Both the position numbers and the translations under genes were made by a program. Source: Aphidius gifuensis (taxonomy: Eukaryota > Arthropoda > Insecta > Hymenoptera > Braconidae). From it: a stretch of 64,000 nt of DNA. Where the stretch lies: positions 13,418,469 to 13,482,468 of the forward strand of contig NC_057790.1 in the NCBI RefSeq assembly GCF_014905175.1, written 5' to 3'. Shown here piece by piece: positions 11,006 through 21,775 of the stretch. Within the stretch, counting starts at the first letter, position 1. Every line of letters starts with the position of its first letter. A model generated the notes under the pieces. It had not been told where the DNA came from. It did no database searches and worked only from the letters and a program-made list of their open reading frames with translations.

Positions 11006-12160
11006 CCCTAGCGAAAATGCCAATAGTCGGTTTGTGCACTGATCTCATACAAAAACGACACAAAACCGACACACGAATATAAGAATTTCTGAGTCACAAA
11101 AATCAATAGTAAGAAGCATTTAAAAAATAAAATATTATGTCTAAAAATTTCTAAATAATATTTTTATAATTTAAGACACATTAGAATTTTTTTAAAATAA
11201 TTTTTTTTATTGAAAAAACTCAATTCTGTTGATGTATTAAAAGTGAGGTTAGCTGTCAGAATCATCTGTACACGACTGTGAGATTTTACAATTCTCACAC
11301 AATTCCGACACAATTCCGACAGACGACTGTGAGAATTGTAAATCCGACACAATTCCGACACAAGTCCGACAGACGTACGACAGTATATTTTTATTTTGTA
11401 TTTAATATAAAAAAAAAGCATTTTATTAATAAAAATTTTTATTCAATATTAAAGTTATAATATTGTAATGATTTTAGGCATATTAGATTTTTTTTTTTTA
11501 AATAAATTTTGACAAAAAAAATAATTGGAATCGTCTGTGAGAATTTACAATTCTCACACAATTCCGACACAATTCCGACAGACGACTGTGAGAATTGTAA
11601 ATTCTCACAGACGATTCTAATTATTTTTTTTGTCAAAATTCATTTAAAAAAAAAAAATCTAATATGCCTAAAATCATTACAATATTATAACTTTAATATT
11701 GAATAAAAATTTTTATTAAGAAAATGCTTTTTTTTATATTCAATACAAAATAAAAATATACTGTGGTACGTCTGTCGGATTTGTGTCGGAATTGTGTCGG
11801 ATTTACAATTCTCACAGTCGTCTGTCGGAATTGTGTCGGAATTGTGTGAGAATTGTAAAATCTCACAGTCGTGTACAGATGATTCTGACAGCTAACCTCA
11901 CTTTTAATACATCAACAGAATCGAATTTTTTCAATAAAAAAAATTATTTAAAAAAAATTCTAATGTGTCTAAAATTATAAAAATATTATTTAGAAATTTT
12001 TAGACATAATATTTTATTTTTTCAATGCTTCTTATTATTGATTTTTGTGACTCAGAAATTCTTATATTCGTGTGTCGGTTTTGTGTCGTTTTTGTATGGG
12101 ATCAGTGCACAAACCGACTGTCGGATTGCTGTCGGATTGGTATCGTCATTTTCGCTAGGG
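11006..12160. mobile_element. CCCTAG-ended element with GTCGGAATTGT arrays (giant palindrome)
   Basis: About 1155 bp, almost a single palindrome with its centre near 11590. The left end is CCCTAGCGAAAATGCCAATA; the right end, read inward, is CCCTAGCGAAAATGACGATA. CT flanks both sides (11004-11005, 12161-12162), giving a 2-bp duplication in a TACAACTATATAC target. Arms carry repeated ACAATTCCGACA motifs. Non-coding; small frames inside are by-products of the palindrome. Confidence 0.85.
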
Positions 12161-12566
12161 CTATATACAACCATATACAGCTATATACAACTATATACAA
12201 CCATATACAATCATATACAACTATGTACAACTATATACAATCATATACAACCATACAACTTGGTAGCTTAGTTTATTAATCTTGTATACAATCATATATG
12301 GTTATATACAAACATTTATATGGACATATACAACTGTATATATATTTATATATGTTTATATATATGAATTTATAAAATCATATACAACTATACAACTTGG
12401 TAGCTACCCAGGTAGAATTCAGTGTCGATTTTCGACACGCCGTGTCCATTCGACATCGAAATTCAAGCTCGAAACGACATCGAAAGGTGACGTTTTTCGA
12501 CGTCGAACCGATGTCGGCTTGCGGCCTGCAGCGCCATGTCTCAATCCTCGGGAATCAGAAAACACG

Positions 12567-12730
12567 GCACCCGTATTCTCAGGGCAAATTTTATACAATT
12601 TAGGGCTTCTTTTTGCCACTGATGGCGCTTATAAAATTTTTTTTATATAGATTTTACATATAAAAGCTCCACAAGCGCCACCGGTGGATGAAAAAAGCCC
12701 TAAATTGTAATGCCCTGTGAATACGGGTGC
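12567..12730. mobile_element. Foldback MITE, A/B hybrid
   Basis: Outer ends are of the GCACCCGTATTC...GAATACGGGTGC type (family A), while the inner AGGGCAAATTTTATACAATT and CGCCACCGGTGG parts are of family B type. It is a recombinant between the two end types. Confidence 0.8.
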
Positions 12731-12734
12731 CGTA

Positions 12735-13385
12735 AATGAAAAAGTCTTTCTGACATAGTATTGCAATTCCATCTATTGTGAGCTAGAACAAGTTGCCGCC
12801 GTAATGTTTTAGCCGACTAGCGGATCTTTCCAAATTCCGAAGTGTAAGCTTCGTAAATGAACTTTTCTTAAGTTGGGCCGAACTCTTAAAAATAGAAATT
12901 ATTAATTAACGTTTATAATTATCATTTGTAAATTAGATTAGGACGAATTTAGAGATTTCGAATATTGTTGTTTGCATTATATTGAAAATGATAAACATTT
13001 TTTTGCCGTTTACTGAATTCTACTAAAAAAAAATTATGTTTCATGTGAGTTGATAATATTTACTAAAAATATTATTAGATAAAAGTATATTTTTTTTGTT
13101 ATTTGGAAAATATATGATATTATCACACTAAACTTTTGATTCTCTTAATACGAGTTGGTGATAAAAGCGAATTTTATTCTACAACTTTTTATCATTTTAA
13201 TAAATATTGATAAAGAATTCAATGCCACTTTATAAACGATAATAAAATAGAATTCTGAATTTGCACTTAACAACCAAATAGTTATGTGTCCGCAAATATT
13301 GTTTCAATAAAATTAATATTCTATTTCTACACCAATTTTCGAAAATAGGAAGCTGTTATTTTTGTGCACAATCAAAAAAACTTAA
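12735..13385 (+). repeat. Dispersed 650-bp repeat O, copy 1
   Basis: Nearly identical in order and orientation to 44630-45272 (CTGACATAGTATTGC, GAGCTAGAACAAG, AAGTTGGGCCGAACTC, CCAAATAGTTATGTGTCC). No open frame longer than background. Function unknown; probably an internal piece of a transposon. Confidence 0.8.
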
Positions 13386-15065
13386 TCCGAATAAACAATT
13401 CTATAAAAATGCTATGGAACTTTTTAAGCATCGTATAATTGTACCTTAGGCCTATTGTATTGTTACACCAATTTCATAGTCCTACGACAGTGAAAATCAT
13501 CTGTCACCCTGAGTCGTTAAAGTTTTTAATCTTAAGAATAAACAATAGTCAAAAGTGAAAATAATATAATCAGATTATTGACCGCTTGTGTGCATGCAAC
13601 GTTAATACAACTATGTAAATAATGGTTTTTAATTAAACGGTTCTCTACAAAATCCAAAATGTGAAAATCCTGATTCATCCGCCTATCACCCAAAAAATAC
13701 CGTCGATAAGGCAGAAATTTTAGGCGTACAGTTTTTCTACGATTATTATTATTATTATTGTTGTTGTTGTTGTTATTATTATTATACATAGCCTTAAATT
13801 GTAAATAAAAAATTTTTGATGTTATAAATGATGTAACTATAAAAAAAAAAAAAACAACAACAACAATAACAACATTGATGTATGTATTTTGACACCATAT
13901 TTTGAGGTTATGTCTATAAATTTTAAATAAATTTGAATGGTGTCGCCATCTTGTGCCAAAAGAGTTAGTAAAACAGGGCCCTATTTATCGATTAATTTTG
14001 CGGATGAATCAGGATTTCTAGTATTTCGTTTTAATAACAAATGCAAATCTGAGCATTGTAAAAATCTAGTGTTACAGAATTATGATGGAATCATCACTAG
14101 GGTTTTATAAAATTTCAGAAAGTCTATAATGGTTAATATATTCGAACGGAGAAAATACATTGCGAAAAATATAGAACAAATGAATATATGATTAGACAAT
14201 AAAAATACAACTTCAGAAAGCTATTGATCGGCTTAGCTGATTGAATCTGAAAACAGAAAGAGGTTGTAAAATAATATACATAGATTATTATTCGGCTATA
14301 TCAATTAAACGGACAATAATTTTAATATAGAAAAGTAGAATTAGCTATATATACATTTGATTAAAATCGTTTTTGGCTCATTCGTACTAGCGGAATTTGA
14401 TAATAAGAGTACTCTATGTATATAGATGAACCAATTTTTTTACGATAGATTTTACCGACGATTATTTGTTGTCTGTAATCTATTTCTACATATAAATATA
14501 ACACGGATTTTTTTTCAGACGATGAATAGACACAAACTCATAGACACAAACTCGTAAAAAATTACTAGTGATTTTTATCGTATTCGGTATAATTATTGAA
14601 CATTATTTTTCGTTAAAAGGTGACTCATATATTATGATAAATATCGTAATAACATGAATTTAAAAAATTAAAAAATTAAAATATGCTAATTAATAGAAAT
14701 ACATAGTGTCATAAATTTATTATTACAAAATATGAGAAAATAAAAAAAAATATATCATCGAAAATTATAACTCTTAAACATAATAAATATATCTTATTTA
14801 TCATTTATCTTGTGGCATAACATTATATCGGATAAAAGCAAAATAGTTTAATATGTAACTAGGAAAAGTCGATTTACGTAAAGTATTCAAGTCGGACATA
14901 GTGCCAACTGGATATTTACCGACATTCAATATCCCTCTTACGGACTAAATGAGCTTAAAGAGACTTTATTTTTCAGATGTTCACCCTGAACGGTGTAACC
15001 GAAACTAGCGCTCCGGGTGTAAATCGATCTGTCATAGTGTCATAATGGTATCATATAGAGTTAGT
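13386..15065. other. AT-rich interior without recognised gene
   Basis: Holds short trinucleotide runs (ATT/AAC repeats near 13740-13790 and 13850-13875) and no coding signal that I can support. Confidence 0.5.
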
Positions 15066-15770
15066 GATTTTACGTATCATTAATTTGCGCAGAATGGGCA
15101 TACTGTGAGTTTTTGAGTTGTTTACAATTATCCAGAAATGAAACTTTTAAAACAGAATAAATTACATGTATTTCATTTGTTAAATAAATAAATGACTAAG
15201 GACAAGCAGCTAAAGGAAAGATGTAGCTAAGGAATTGATGTGACTAAGGAATTATTTCCTTGAAACATAATTCTTTGGCAACCTCAATTCCTTAGCTACA
15301 TCTTTTCCTTAGCTACTGCTTTTCCTTGGACATTTTTTATTTATTATAGAAGCAGGATGACTAAGGAATTATTTTGAAAACATATTCTTTAAACATTAAT
15401 TCCTTAGCCACATTAATTCCTTAGCTACTGCTTTTCCTTGGACATTTTTTATTTATTTTATAAATAAAATACATGTAAATTTATTTTTTAAAATTACATA
15501 TGTCCAAGAAAAAGCAGTAGCTAAGGGAAAGATGTAGCTAAGGAATTGAGGTTGCCAAAGAATTATGTTCCAAGGAAATAATTCCTTAGTCACATCAATT
15601 CCTTAGCTACATCTTTCCTTTAGCTGCTTGACCTTAGTCATTTATTTATTTAACAAATGAAATACGTGTAATTTATTCTGTTTTAAACGTTTCATTTCTG
15701 GATAATTCTAAACAACTCAAAAACTCACAGTATGCCCATCCCTGCGCAAATTAATGATACGTAAATATAT
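15066..15770. repeat. Foldback with CTAAGGAA array at its centre
   Basis: Arms such as ATTAATTTGCGCAG and GGGCATACTGTGAGTTTTTG (15085-15120) are mirrored at 15715-15760. Between them lie inverted copies of the TAGCTAAGGAA satellite motif, the same unit that forms the large array at 40107-43960. This shows the satellite can travel inside a transposon-like structure. Confidence 0.7.
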
Positions 15771-16024
15771 CTGATGGAAATCACTCACTCTGCCAACTAC
15801 TGAGCCCTATCATAAATATGTTAATATTTTCACCGTATGACGCGCCACTGTCGGATCGACATCGGTTCGACGTCGAAAAACGTCACCTTTCGATGTCGTT
15901 TCGAGCTCGAATTTCGACGTCGAATAGACACTGCGTGTCGAAAATCGACACTAAATTCTACCTGGGAAGCTACCAAGTTGTATAAATGTATATGATTTTA
16001 TAAATTCATATATATAAACATATA

Positions 16025-16222
16025 TAAATATATATATATATATGATTGTATATAGTTGTACATAGTTGTATATGATTGTTTATGGTTGTATACAGTTGTA
16101 TATAGTTGTATATGGTTGTATATAGCTGTATATGGTTGTATATGGTTGTATATAGCTGTATATGGTTGTATATAGTTGTATATGGTTGTATATAGTTGTA
16201 TATGGTTGTATATGGTTGTATA
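16025..16222. repeat. Minisatellite TGTATATGGT/TGTATATAGT
   Basis: Tandem 10-bp units, mostly GGTTGTATAT and AGTTGTATAT, forming the subterminal array of the CCCGGG element. Apparent peptides rich in YTTIYNHIQ are translations of the repeat. Confidence 0.9.
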
Positions 16223-16399
16223 CAAACCGTTTTTCCCGGGTACAAACATAGATATTTGTATACAAGTTTATATGCCGTGACTTTCAAAAATTTATTAATT
16301 TCATAAAAAAAAAAAAAATTTATAATTATTTAAACAATTTAATCTTTTTGTCTATATATTTGATGATTTATTTGACCGAAAAAATTACACCATAAATAC

Positions 16400-16476
16400 T
16401 TGACTTTACCGGGACTTGAACACGGTATCTTCTAGTTGAAACTCCAGAGCCTTACTTACCTAACCACGGCGGCTAC
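16400..16476 (-). repeat. tRNA-derived (SINE-like) core, copy 1
   Basis: Read on the minus strand it begins GTAGCCGCCGTGGTTAGG, resembling a pol III A box. About 40 nt on it has GTGTTCAAGTCCC, close to the B-box consensus GGTTCGANTCC. The length is tRNA-like, but acceptor-stem pairing is not preserved, so this is a tRNA-derived head rather than a functional tRNA. The same core occurs at 47235 and 52711. Confidence 0.7.
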
Positions 16477-17057
16477 AATCGAAAATTATGAAAATTTGTT
16501 CTACTTAAATATTCATTATAATCATAGCAATCCAAGGATCAACTAACACTCGGCCGATATATGAATTTCATTTGTTTCGTATACCCCGGAAGGTATATTG
16601 TCATAATTTATAAAAAAAATTTTTTATCCCTGAAATTTTCGTTTCGTAAAAAAAATAAGTAGCTGTTATATATTATTAAACAAACACCCTTCCAATATTA
16701 AATACATAATAGCGGTTCTTAATATATTTTTATATACATGGAAAGAATGAGAAAAAATCAGTCTTAGTGACCCGAATAAAAATCGATGAATGGCAAGTCA
16801 TAGGTTGGTCAGTCTTCAATGTGCTACTGAGTTGTAAAATTGTATATAATTTTAAAAATGTCCATATATGTTTGTATATATATAACCATATATAATTGTA
16901 TACAAGATAAATAAAGTAAGCTACCAAGTTGTATAGTTGTATATGATTTTATAAATTCATATATATAAACATATATAAATATATATACAGTTGTATATGT
17001 CCATATATATGTTTGTATATAACCATATATGATTGTATACAAGATTAATAAACTAAG
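16477..17057. other. Shared element core and short TATAC arrays
   Basis: About 400 bp homologous to 47304-47680 and, more diverged, to 52786-53135. Landmarks are AAAATTTGTTCTACTT, ACTCGGCCGATATATG and TCTTCAATGTGCTACTGAG. GTATAC words resume after 16840. No gene. Confidence 0.7.
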
Positions 17058-17059
17058 CT

Positions 17060-17365
17060 ACCAAGTTGTATGGTTGTATATGATTGTATATAGTTGTACA
17101 TAGTTGTATATGATTGTATATGGTTGTATATAGTTGTATATAGTTGTATATGGTTGTATATAGATGTATATAGTTGTATATGGTTGTATATAGCTGTATA
17201 TGGTTGTATATAGTTGTATATGGTTGTATATTGTTGTATATGGTTGTATATGGTTGTATATAGCTGTATATGGTTGTATATGGTTGTATATAGCTGTATA
17301 TGGTTGTATATAGTTGTATATGGTTGTATTTAGTTGTATATGGTTGTATATGGTTGTATACAAAC
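17060..17365. repeat. Minisatellite TGTATATGGT array
   Basis: About thirty 10-bp units of GGTTGTATAT, AGTTGTATAT and AGCTGTATAT. They are continuous in two reading frames on the minus strand, which creates spurious open frames. They form the right subterminal array of the outer CCCGGG element. Confidence 0.9.
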
Positions 17366-17394
17366 AGTTTATACCTCATATACAAGTTTATATA

Positions 17395-17743
17395 AGGTGT
17401 GTTCGTTCACTATTTACACCGAGCGTATGCACGGAGCGTATGCAAGGAAGCGCTAGAGTTTTGCGGTCATTTGAAGAAACTTTAGTAACTAAAATTTACT
17501 AAAACATTCGTTATTTTCAGTCATTGTGTTTATTTTGTTAATTTAATAATTTTTTCTCAGACGCAAGAACAAATTACCAATTAATAATAATGAAAGAGAG
17601 CGAAAGAACTGGAAAAAACGAATAGAAATAAATAAATAGTAAATTTTAGTTACTAAAGTTTCTTCAAATGACCGCAAAACGCTAGCGCTTCCTTGCATAC
17701 GCTCCGTGCATACGCTCGGTGTGAAAAGTGAACGAACACACCT
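17395..17743. mobile_element. MITE with AGGTGTGTTCGTTCACT ends
   Basis: 349 bp, arms of about 130 bp: AGGTGTGTTCGTTCACT, then CGAGCGTATGCACGGAGCG, mirrored at 17650-17743. The uninterrupted site is visible in the related element near 48130-48150 (AGTTTATATAGTTGTATAAA), consistent with a 3-bp ATA duplication. Non-coding. Confidence 0.85.
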
Positions 17744-17944
17744 ATAATTGTATAAATTTATATACAAATTTATATGATTGTATAAACTTATATACAACTG
17801 TATATGGTTGTATACAAAGTCACTAAAATAATCAACTTTCCATATACATCTATATACGATTGTATATGTTTGTATATGATTGTATATGGTTGTATATGGT
17901 TGTATATGGTTGTATATGGTTGTATACAAACCGTTTTTCCCGGG

Positions 17945-18279
17945 ATAGCTTTTTATTTATTTAAATTAATGAAAAGCTATAGGAAAATCAAGCCAAGTAA
18001 AAAATTGGACTGGTAAAATAATGTACCAGTTTGGCTACAATTACAGCTTAGTAAAAAATCTAGCTAAGGAAAAGTTAAGCTTGTAAAATTGTGTAGATAT
18101 TGATTGTTTGGCTATAATTAAAGCTACGTAGAAAATTTAGTTAAGTAAAATAATGCAGATATTGGTGTGTGGCTACAATTACAGCTAAGTAAAAGCTAGC
18201 TAAGTGAAAAATCTAGCTGAGTAAAATAATGTAGATATTGATTCTGTGGCTACAATTACAGCCAAGTAAAATAATGAAG
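17945..18279. repeat. AGCTAAGTAAAA motif array
   Basis: Irregular copies of TAGCTAAGTAAAA, GCTACAATTACAGC and GTAGATATTG spaced by tens of bases. They are related in sequence to the CTAAGGAA satellite. Confidence 0.7.
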
Positions 18280-19039
18280 GGGTGCATTCCTTTAATAAAA
18301 ATTTTTTTTTCGTTTTGCAATTTCGCCCTGTAATACCGACTAAAAACTAGAAACAGAAACAACGACAAAAGTGATAAATTTTTCTATGCAATATTCCAGG
18401 CTTTACAGTTTACGATAATATGTGGTACGAGCTATGTGACAATAACAAACAATCACAACAAGTAAATTTTCTATTTATTTCAGTTTGATATAAACATTGA
18501 ACAGTTATCCATCTAATAATTGGAAGCCAAAAAAAATAATGTCATGTGCCAGTACTGCCACTACAAGAAACAGCTTTTTCCTATAAAATTTTGGCCGGTA
18601 TTACAGGGCGAAATTGCAAGGCAAGATTACGATATCCGAGACACCCCTTCTTTTTGTTGGTTTCTTATAGGAAATTTTCTCAGGATTACGGGAAAAATAC
18701 GGAAAAAATTCCTACGAATGCGCAAAGTGGTTAAAAATCGAGTTGAAATATCAAAAAACGGCTATTTATCGGTTATATATCGTATAGTTATTAAAATAAT
18801 AATTATTTCTAGAATCTAGTAACGGCGTTTGATAGAACTCGTCAAGTTGAAGAAAAAAGTCTAAATAAAAATTTCGATATCTCAAAAAGTTTTCGAGCCG
18901 CGATAATTTAAAAAATTCGATATATCGGGTTTTTTGATTTTTTTTAAATTTCAATAATGGAATTCAATAGAACTCGTCGAGGAAAAAAAAAAGCCCATAT
19001 GAAAATTTCGATATCTCGAATAGTTTTTGGATTATTGAC

Positions 19040-19515
19040 TAAGTAAAATGTTTTGGCTTGTAAAAATATATAGGTATTGTTTGTTTATCTATAATTAAGA
19101 CTAAGGAAAGGTGTAGCTAAGTAAAAAATATAGCTAAGTAAAATATTTAGCTAAGGAAAAGGTGTAGCTAAGTAAAAAATATAGCTAAGTAAAAAATATA
19201 GCTAAATAAAAAATATAGCTGAGTAAAAAATATAGCTAAGTAAAATTATGTAGATATTGTGTGTTTGGCTATAATTGTGACTGAGTAAAGAATATAGCTA
19301 AGGAAAAGATGTAGCTAAGGAAAAGATGTAGCTAAGGAAAAGATGTGGCTAAGGAAAAAATATAGCTAAGTAAAATTTTTAGCTACGTAAAACATTTAGC
19401 TAAGTAAAAAATATAGCTACGTAAAATTATGTAGATATTGTGTGTTTGGCTATAATTGTGACTAAGTAAAAAATATAGCTAAGTAAAATATTTAGCTAAG
19501 TAAAAAATATAGCGT
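19040..19515. repeat. TAGCTAAGTAAAAAATA array
   Basis: Some twenty tandem, imperfect units of about 17-20 bp (TAGCTAAGTAAAAAATA, TAGCTAAGGAAAAGATG) interspersed with GTAGATATTGTGTGTTTGGC. The two variants bridge the CTAAGTAAAA arrays and the CTAAGGAA satellite. Confidence 0.85.
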
Positions 19516-19941
19516 GTCTTCAAATTTTCATTATTTTTAAAAAAAAAACACATATTCGTGCTTAACAATAGGTGACAATCAGTAATTAAAAGTTTTTTTT
19601 ATCTTTAAAATTTTTTTATTTAAAAATATCGCTGGCTCAAAAACTATTCGAGATATCGAAGTTTTTATATAGGCTTTTTTTTCTCCTCGACGAGTTCTAT
19701 CGAATTCCATTATTGAAATTTAAAAAAAACAAGAAAATCGATATATCGAAATTTTTAAATTATCGGGGCTTGAAAACTTTTCGAGATAATGAAATTTTTA
19801 TCCGGACTTTTTTCTTCAACTCGACGAGTTTTATCAAATGCCGTTACTAGATTCTAGAAATAATTATTATTTTACACAGTATATTTACATAATCGATAAA
19901 TAGCCGTATTTTTAATATTAAACTCAATTTTTAACCACTTT

Positions 19942-20829
19942 CATGGAGGTGAATAAGGAGTGTAAGCTTTGCTTTTTTACTGAAGCCGACATTTCGCAGT
20001 AAATGAGGGCGCTGGAATCGAACTCGCGCAAATACGGGTAATGTCAGATTTAATCTACTTTAATTACAAATATTTTACAATAAATGGATTGAATTTAACT
20101 AATTAATAGATTGATTGTTTTTTTAGAACTTGTGTGTTAGCGTATGAATACTCTTTGCAATCGTTATAATGATATTTATTTATCATCAAGAAGAGAAGAG
20201 ACACAAATGCTCACCAAAATAGCCAAGTTAAAATAAATAAATCAATTAAACTGCGAGAAAATGAAAATGTATAAAATAATATAAATAACGTATTATCAAA
20301 TAAAAGTAAGAATAACTGTACACTATAAGAGATCATATTTTATTCTGAACAAACAAAATTAATTCTATCCTGAAACTTATGTATGACATTTTATTGATAT
20401 ATTATTTTATTTAATCGCTAAAAGGGTGTAATTAAAACCACATTAAAATTAATATTTCGTTTCAATTCAAGAAATTATAAAAAGATTCTCAAGAAATGAC
20501 ATCTTTGTCTAACAATTTGAGTAGCTGTAAGATGTCCTTTAACTTTATCGAAAAATAAAAAATTAGAATTCAGTGGAAAATTTAATTAATAAAGTCATAT
20601 CATATTAATAATTAAACTGCACCTGAATGGTCAAAAAAGGTAAACATAATTGTACAGGCTAGAGTGAATAAGAATATTTTGTTCTATCTCTCTTTTTGGT
20701 CAATGGTCGATGTCAGCGCTGCAGCTGGTAGTTTTTCGAACTGACTTACTCCGAAATTTAGGCTTCAGTGACAGCCTATGCTTTAACACAGTAAAAAATC
20801 AAAGCTTACACTCCTTATTCACCTCCATG
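19942..20829. mobile_element. hAT-like element, CATGGAGGTGAATAAGG ends
   Basis: 888 bp flanked by perfect 8-bp duplication ACCACTTT (19934-19941, 20830-20837), with terminal repeats CATGGAGGTGAATAAGGAG on both ends. It interrupts the right arm of the 18620-20941 element, and removing it restores that arm's symmetry. A GAGTTCGATTCC B-box-like word occurs near 20012 on the minus strand. No transposase. Confidence 0.88.
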
Positions 20830-21079
20830 ACCACTTTGCGCATTCGTAGGAATTTTTTCCGTATTTTTCCCGTAATCCTGAGAAAATTTCCTATAAGAAA
20901 CCAACAAAAAAAAGGGGTGTCTCGGATATCGTAATATCCCCAATTGCAAAACGAAAAAAAATTTTTTATTAAAGGAATGCACCCCAGATATCTAAGTTTT
21001 TTTGTTTTTTGAGGGACCATTATTTTGAACTTGGCAAAACTAGACGAAACAAGTCAAAAAATAAAAATGACTATGTAAT

Positions 21080-21456
21080 TAGGTGCGTTCTTTCAGCAGT
21101 AGATTCTTTAACGATTTCTACTTTCTGGAGGGCGATTGCCGCCAGCCGTGCTTGCTGTTGCTTTCATGTAAATTCTACTTTATTTTTGCATTTGCATACG
21201 ACCATGGCAGCTTTACATGAAAGCAACAACAAGCGCCTTCATATTTTTCTATCGCGACAAACATTTCTTGTCGGCGAATCGTTATTGCGGGACCCGCAAT
21301 AACTCCCGCAATACGGGACCAAGAATAGCACTCCTGATTTGTGTGGAATTGGAAGCGCAATAACGAAATTTCACGCAAGTCAGAAGAAGAAAGGGAAAAA
21401 AAGTAGAGAGGGATCGTTAGAGGTGGGGATACCCGCAGGCTGAAAGAACGCACCTA
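21080..21456. mobile_element. Element with TAGGTGCGTTCTTTCAGC ends
   Basis: 377 bp; ends TAGGTGCGTTCTTTCAGC and GCTGAAAGAACGCACCTA. Inner arms carry TTGCTTTCATGTAAA and its mirror. Flanks TGACTATGTAAT (left) and TGACTACGTAATT (right) resemble a 12-13 bp duplication, longer than usual for hAT and shifted by two bases on the right. Confidence 0.8.
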
Positions 21457-21486
21457 TTGACTACGTAATTAGAAGCCAGCATTATT

Positions 21487-21775
21487 AGGCATTATATTTA
21501 GGCTTTTTTCCTCCACTGGCGGCGCTTGTGGAGCTTTTGTATGTAAAATCTATATAAAAAAAATTTTACAAGCGACATCAGCGGCAAAAAGGCCCTAAAT
21601 AAAAATTTCCTGTGATTTCGATATTCAGGCAAATTTTATACAATTTAGGGCTTTTTTTTGCTATTGATGGCGCTTATAAAATTTTTTTTATATAGATTTT
21701 ACATATGAAAGCTCCACAAGCGCCACCGGTGGATGAAAAAAGCCCTAAATTGTAATGCCCTGTGAATACGGGTGC
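21487..21775. mobile_element. Two adjacent decayed family B MITEs
   Basis: The first (21487-21617) has the TCCACTGGCGGCGCTTGTGG core. The second (21621-21775) runs from a damaged left end to CCCTGTGAATACGGGTGC. Orientation differs between the two. Their outer ends are partly lost. Confidence 0.7.

Larger units (their letters stand above)
12407..15966. mobile_element. CCCAGG-ended element with TCGACGTCGAAA motifs
   Basis: The left CCCAGGTAGAATTCAGTGTC and the right (inward) CCCAGGTAGAATTTAGTGTC lead into about 130 bp of CGACATCGAAA and CGACGTCGAAA words on each side. These motifs are GC-rich against an AT-rich background. The insertion sits exactly where two minisatellite arrays face each other (CTTGGTAGCT before, AGCTACCAAG after). 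The 3.56-kb interior has a family B MITE, a dispersed 650-bp repeat and a foldback, but no recognisable gene. Confidence 0.8.
10725..16240. mobile_element. Inner CCCGGG element nested in its own family
   Basis: Ends CCCGGGAAAAACGGTTTG and its mirror, flanked by TA (10723-10724, 16241-16242). The uninterrupted version of this site exists near 47055-47070 (TAGTTGTATACAAACATAG), which supports both the insertion and a 2-bp TA duplication. It contains the GTCGGAATT element (11006) and the TCGACGTCGA element (12407). Confidence 0.85.
10530..17944. mobile_element. Outer CCCGGG element with TTGTATACAACC arrays
   Basis: The left end CCCGGGAAAAACGGTTTG and the right end CAAACCGTTTTTCCCGGG are mirror images, each running into GTATAC-centred arrays. 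ATA flanks both sides. A compact 1.44-kb relative is at 46875-48317. A second copy of the same family is inserted inside (10725-16240). No transposase, so presumed non-autonomous. Confidence 0.8.
18620..20941. mobile_element. 8-bp-TSD element with GATATCCGAGACACCCC ends
   Basis: Perfect 8-bp duplication AATTGCAA (18612-18619, 20942-20949) flanks arms in which ATTACGATATCCGAGACACC is mirrored at the right. Inside are further arms with TTTCGATATCTC and GATATATCG words (about 18850-19030 and 19620-19860) around a CTAAGTAAAA array. A second 8-bp-TSD element interrupts the right arm. hAT-like by duplication length; no transposase found. Confidence 0.85.
18280..20984. mobile_element. MITE family C split by a 2.3-kb insertion
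   Basis: The left part (18280-18619) and the right terminus (20942-20984, ending GGAATGCACCC) are the two pieces of one family C element. They are separated at AATTGCAA, which is duplicated on both sides of the insert. Confidence 0.9.

Noticed and set aside
11164..11980. Several 60-85 aa frames with CRNCVRIVKSHS-like text
   Set aside because: Arms of the GTCGGAATT palindrome translated on both strands; mirror images of each other.
16400..16476. Functional tRNA gene
   Set aside because: A and B boxes are recognisable but acceptor and anticodon stems do not pair and copies vary; kept only as a tRNA-derived core.
10509..17385. Open frames coding repetitive YTTIYNHIQPYTTIYN-type peptides
   Set aside because: They are translations of the 10-bp GTATAC minisatellite in several frames and on both strands; 10-bp units cycle through frames without stops. 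No start context, splice structure or homology.
19980..20035. Second tRNA-derived element (GAGTTCGATTCC word)
   Set aside because: Only a B-box-like word is visible; no A box at the right distance.
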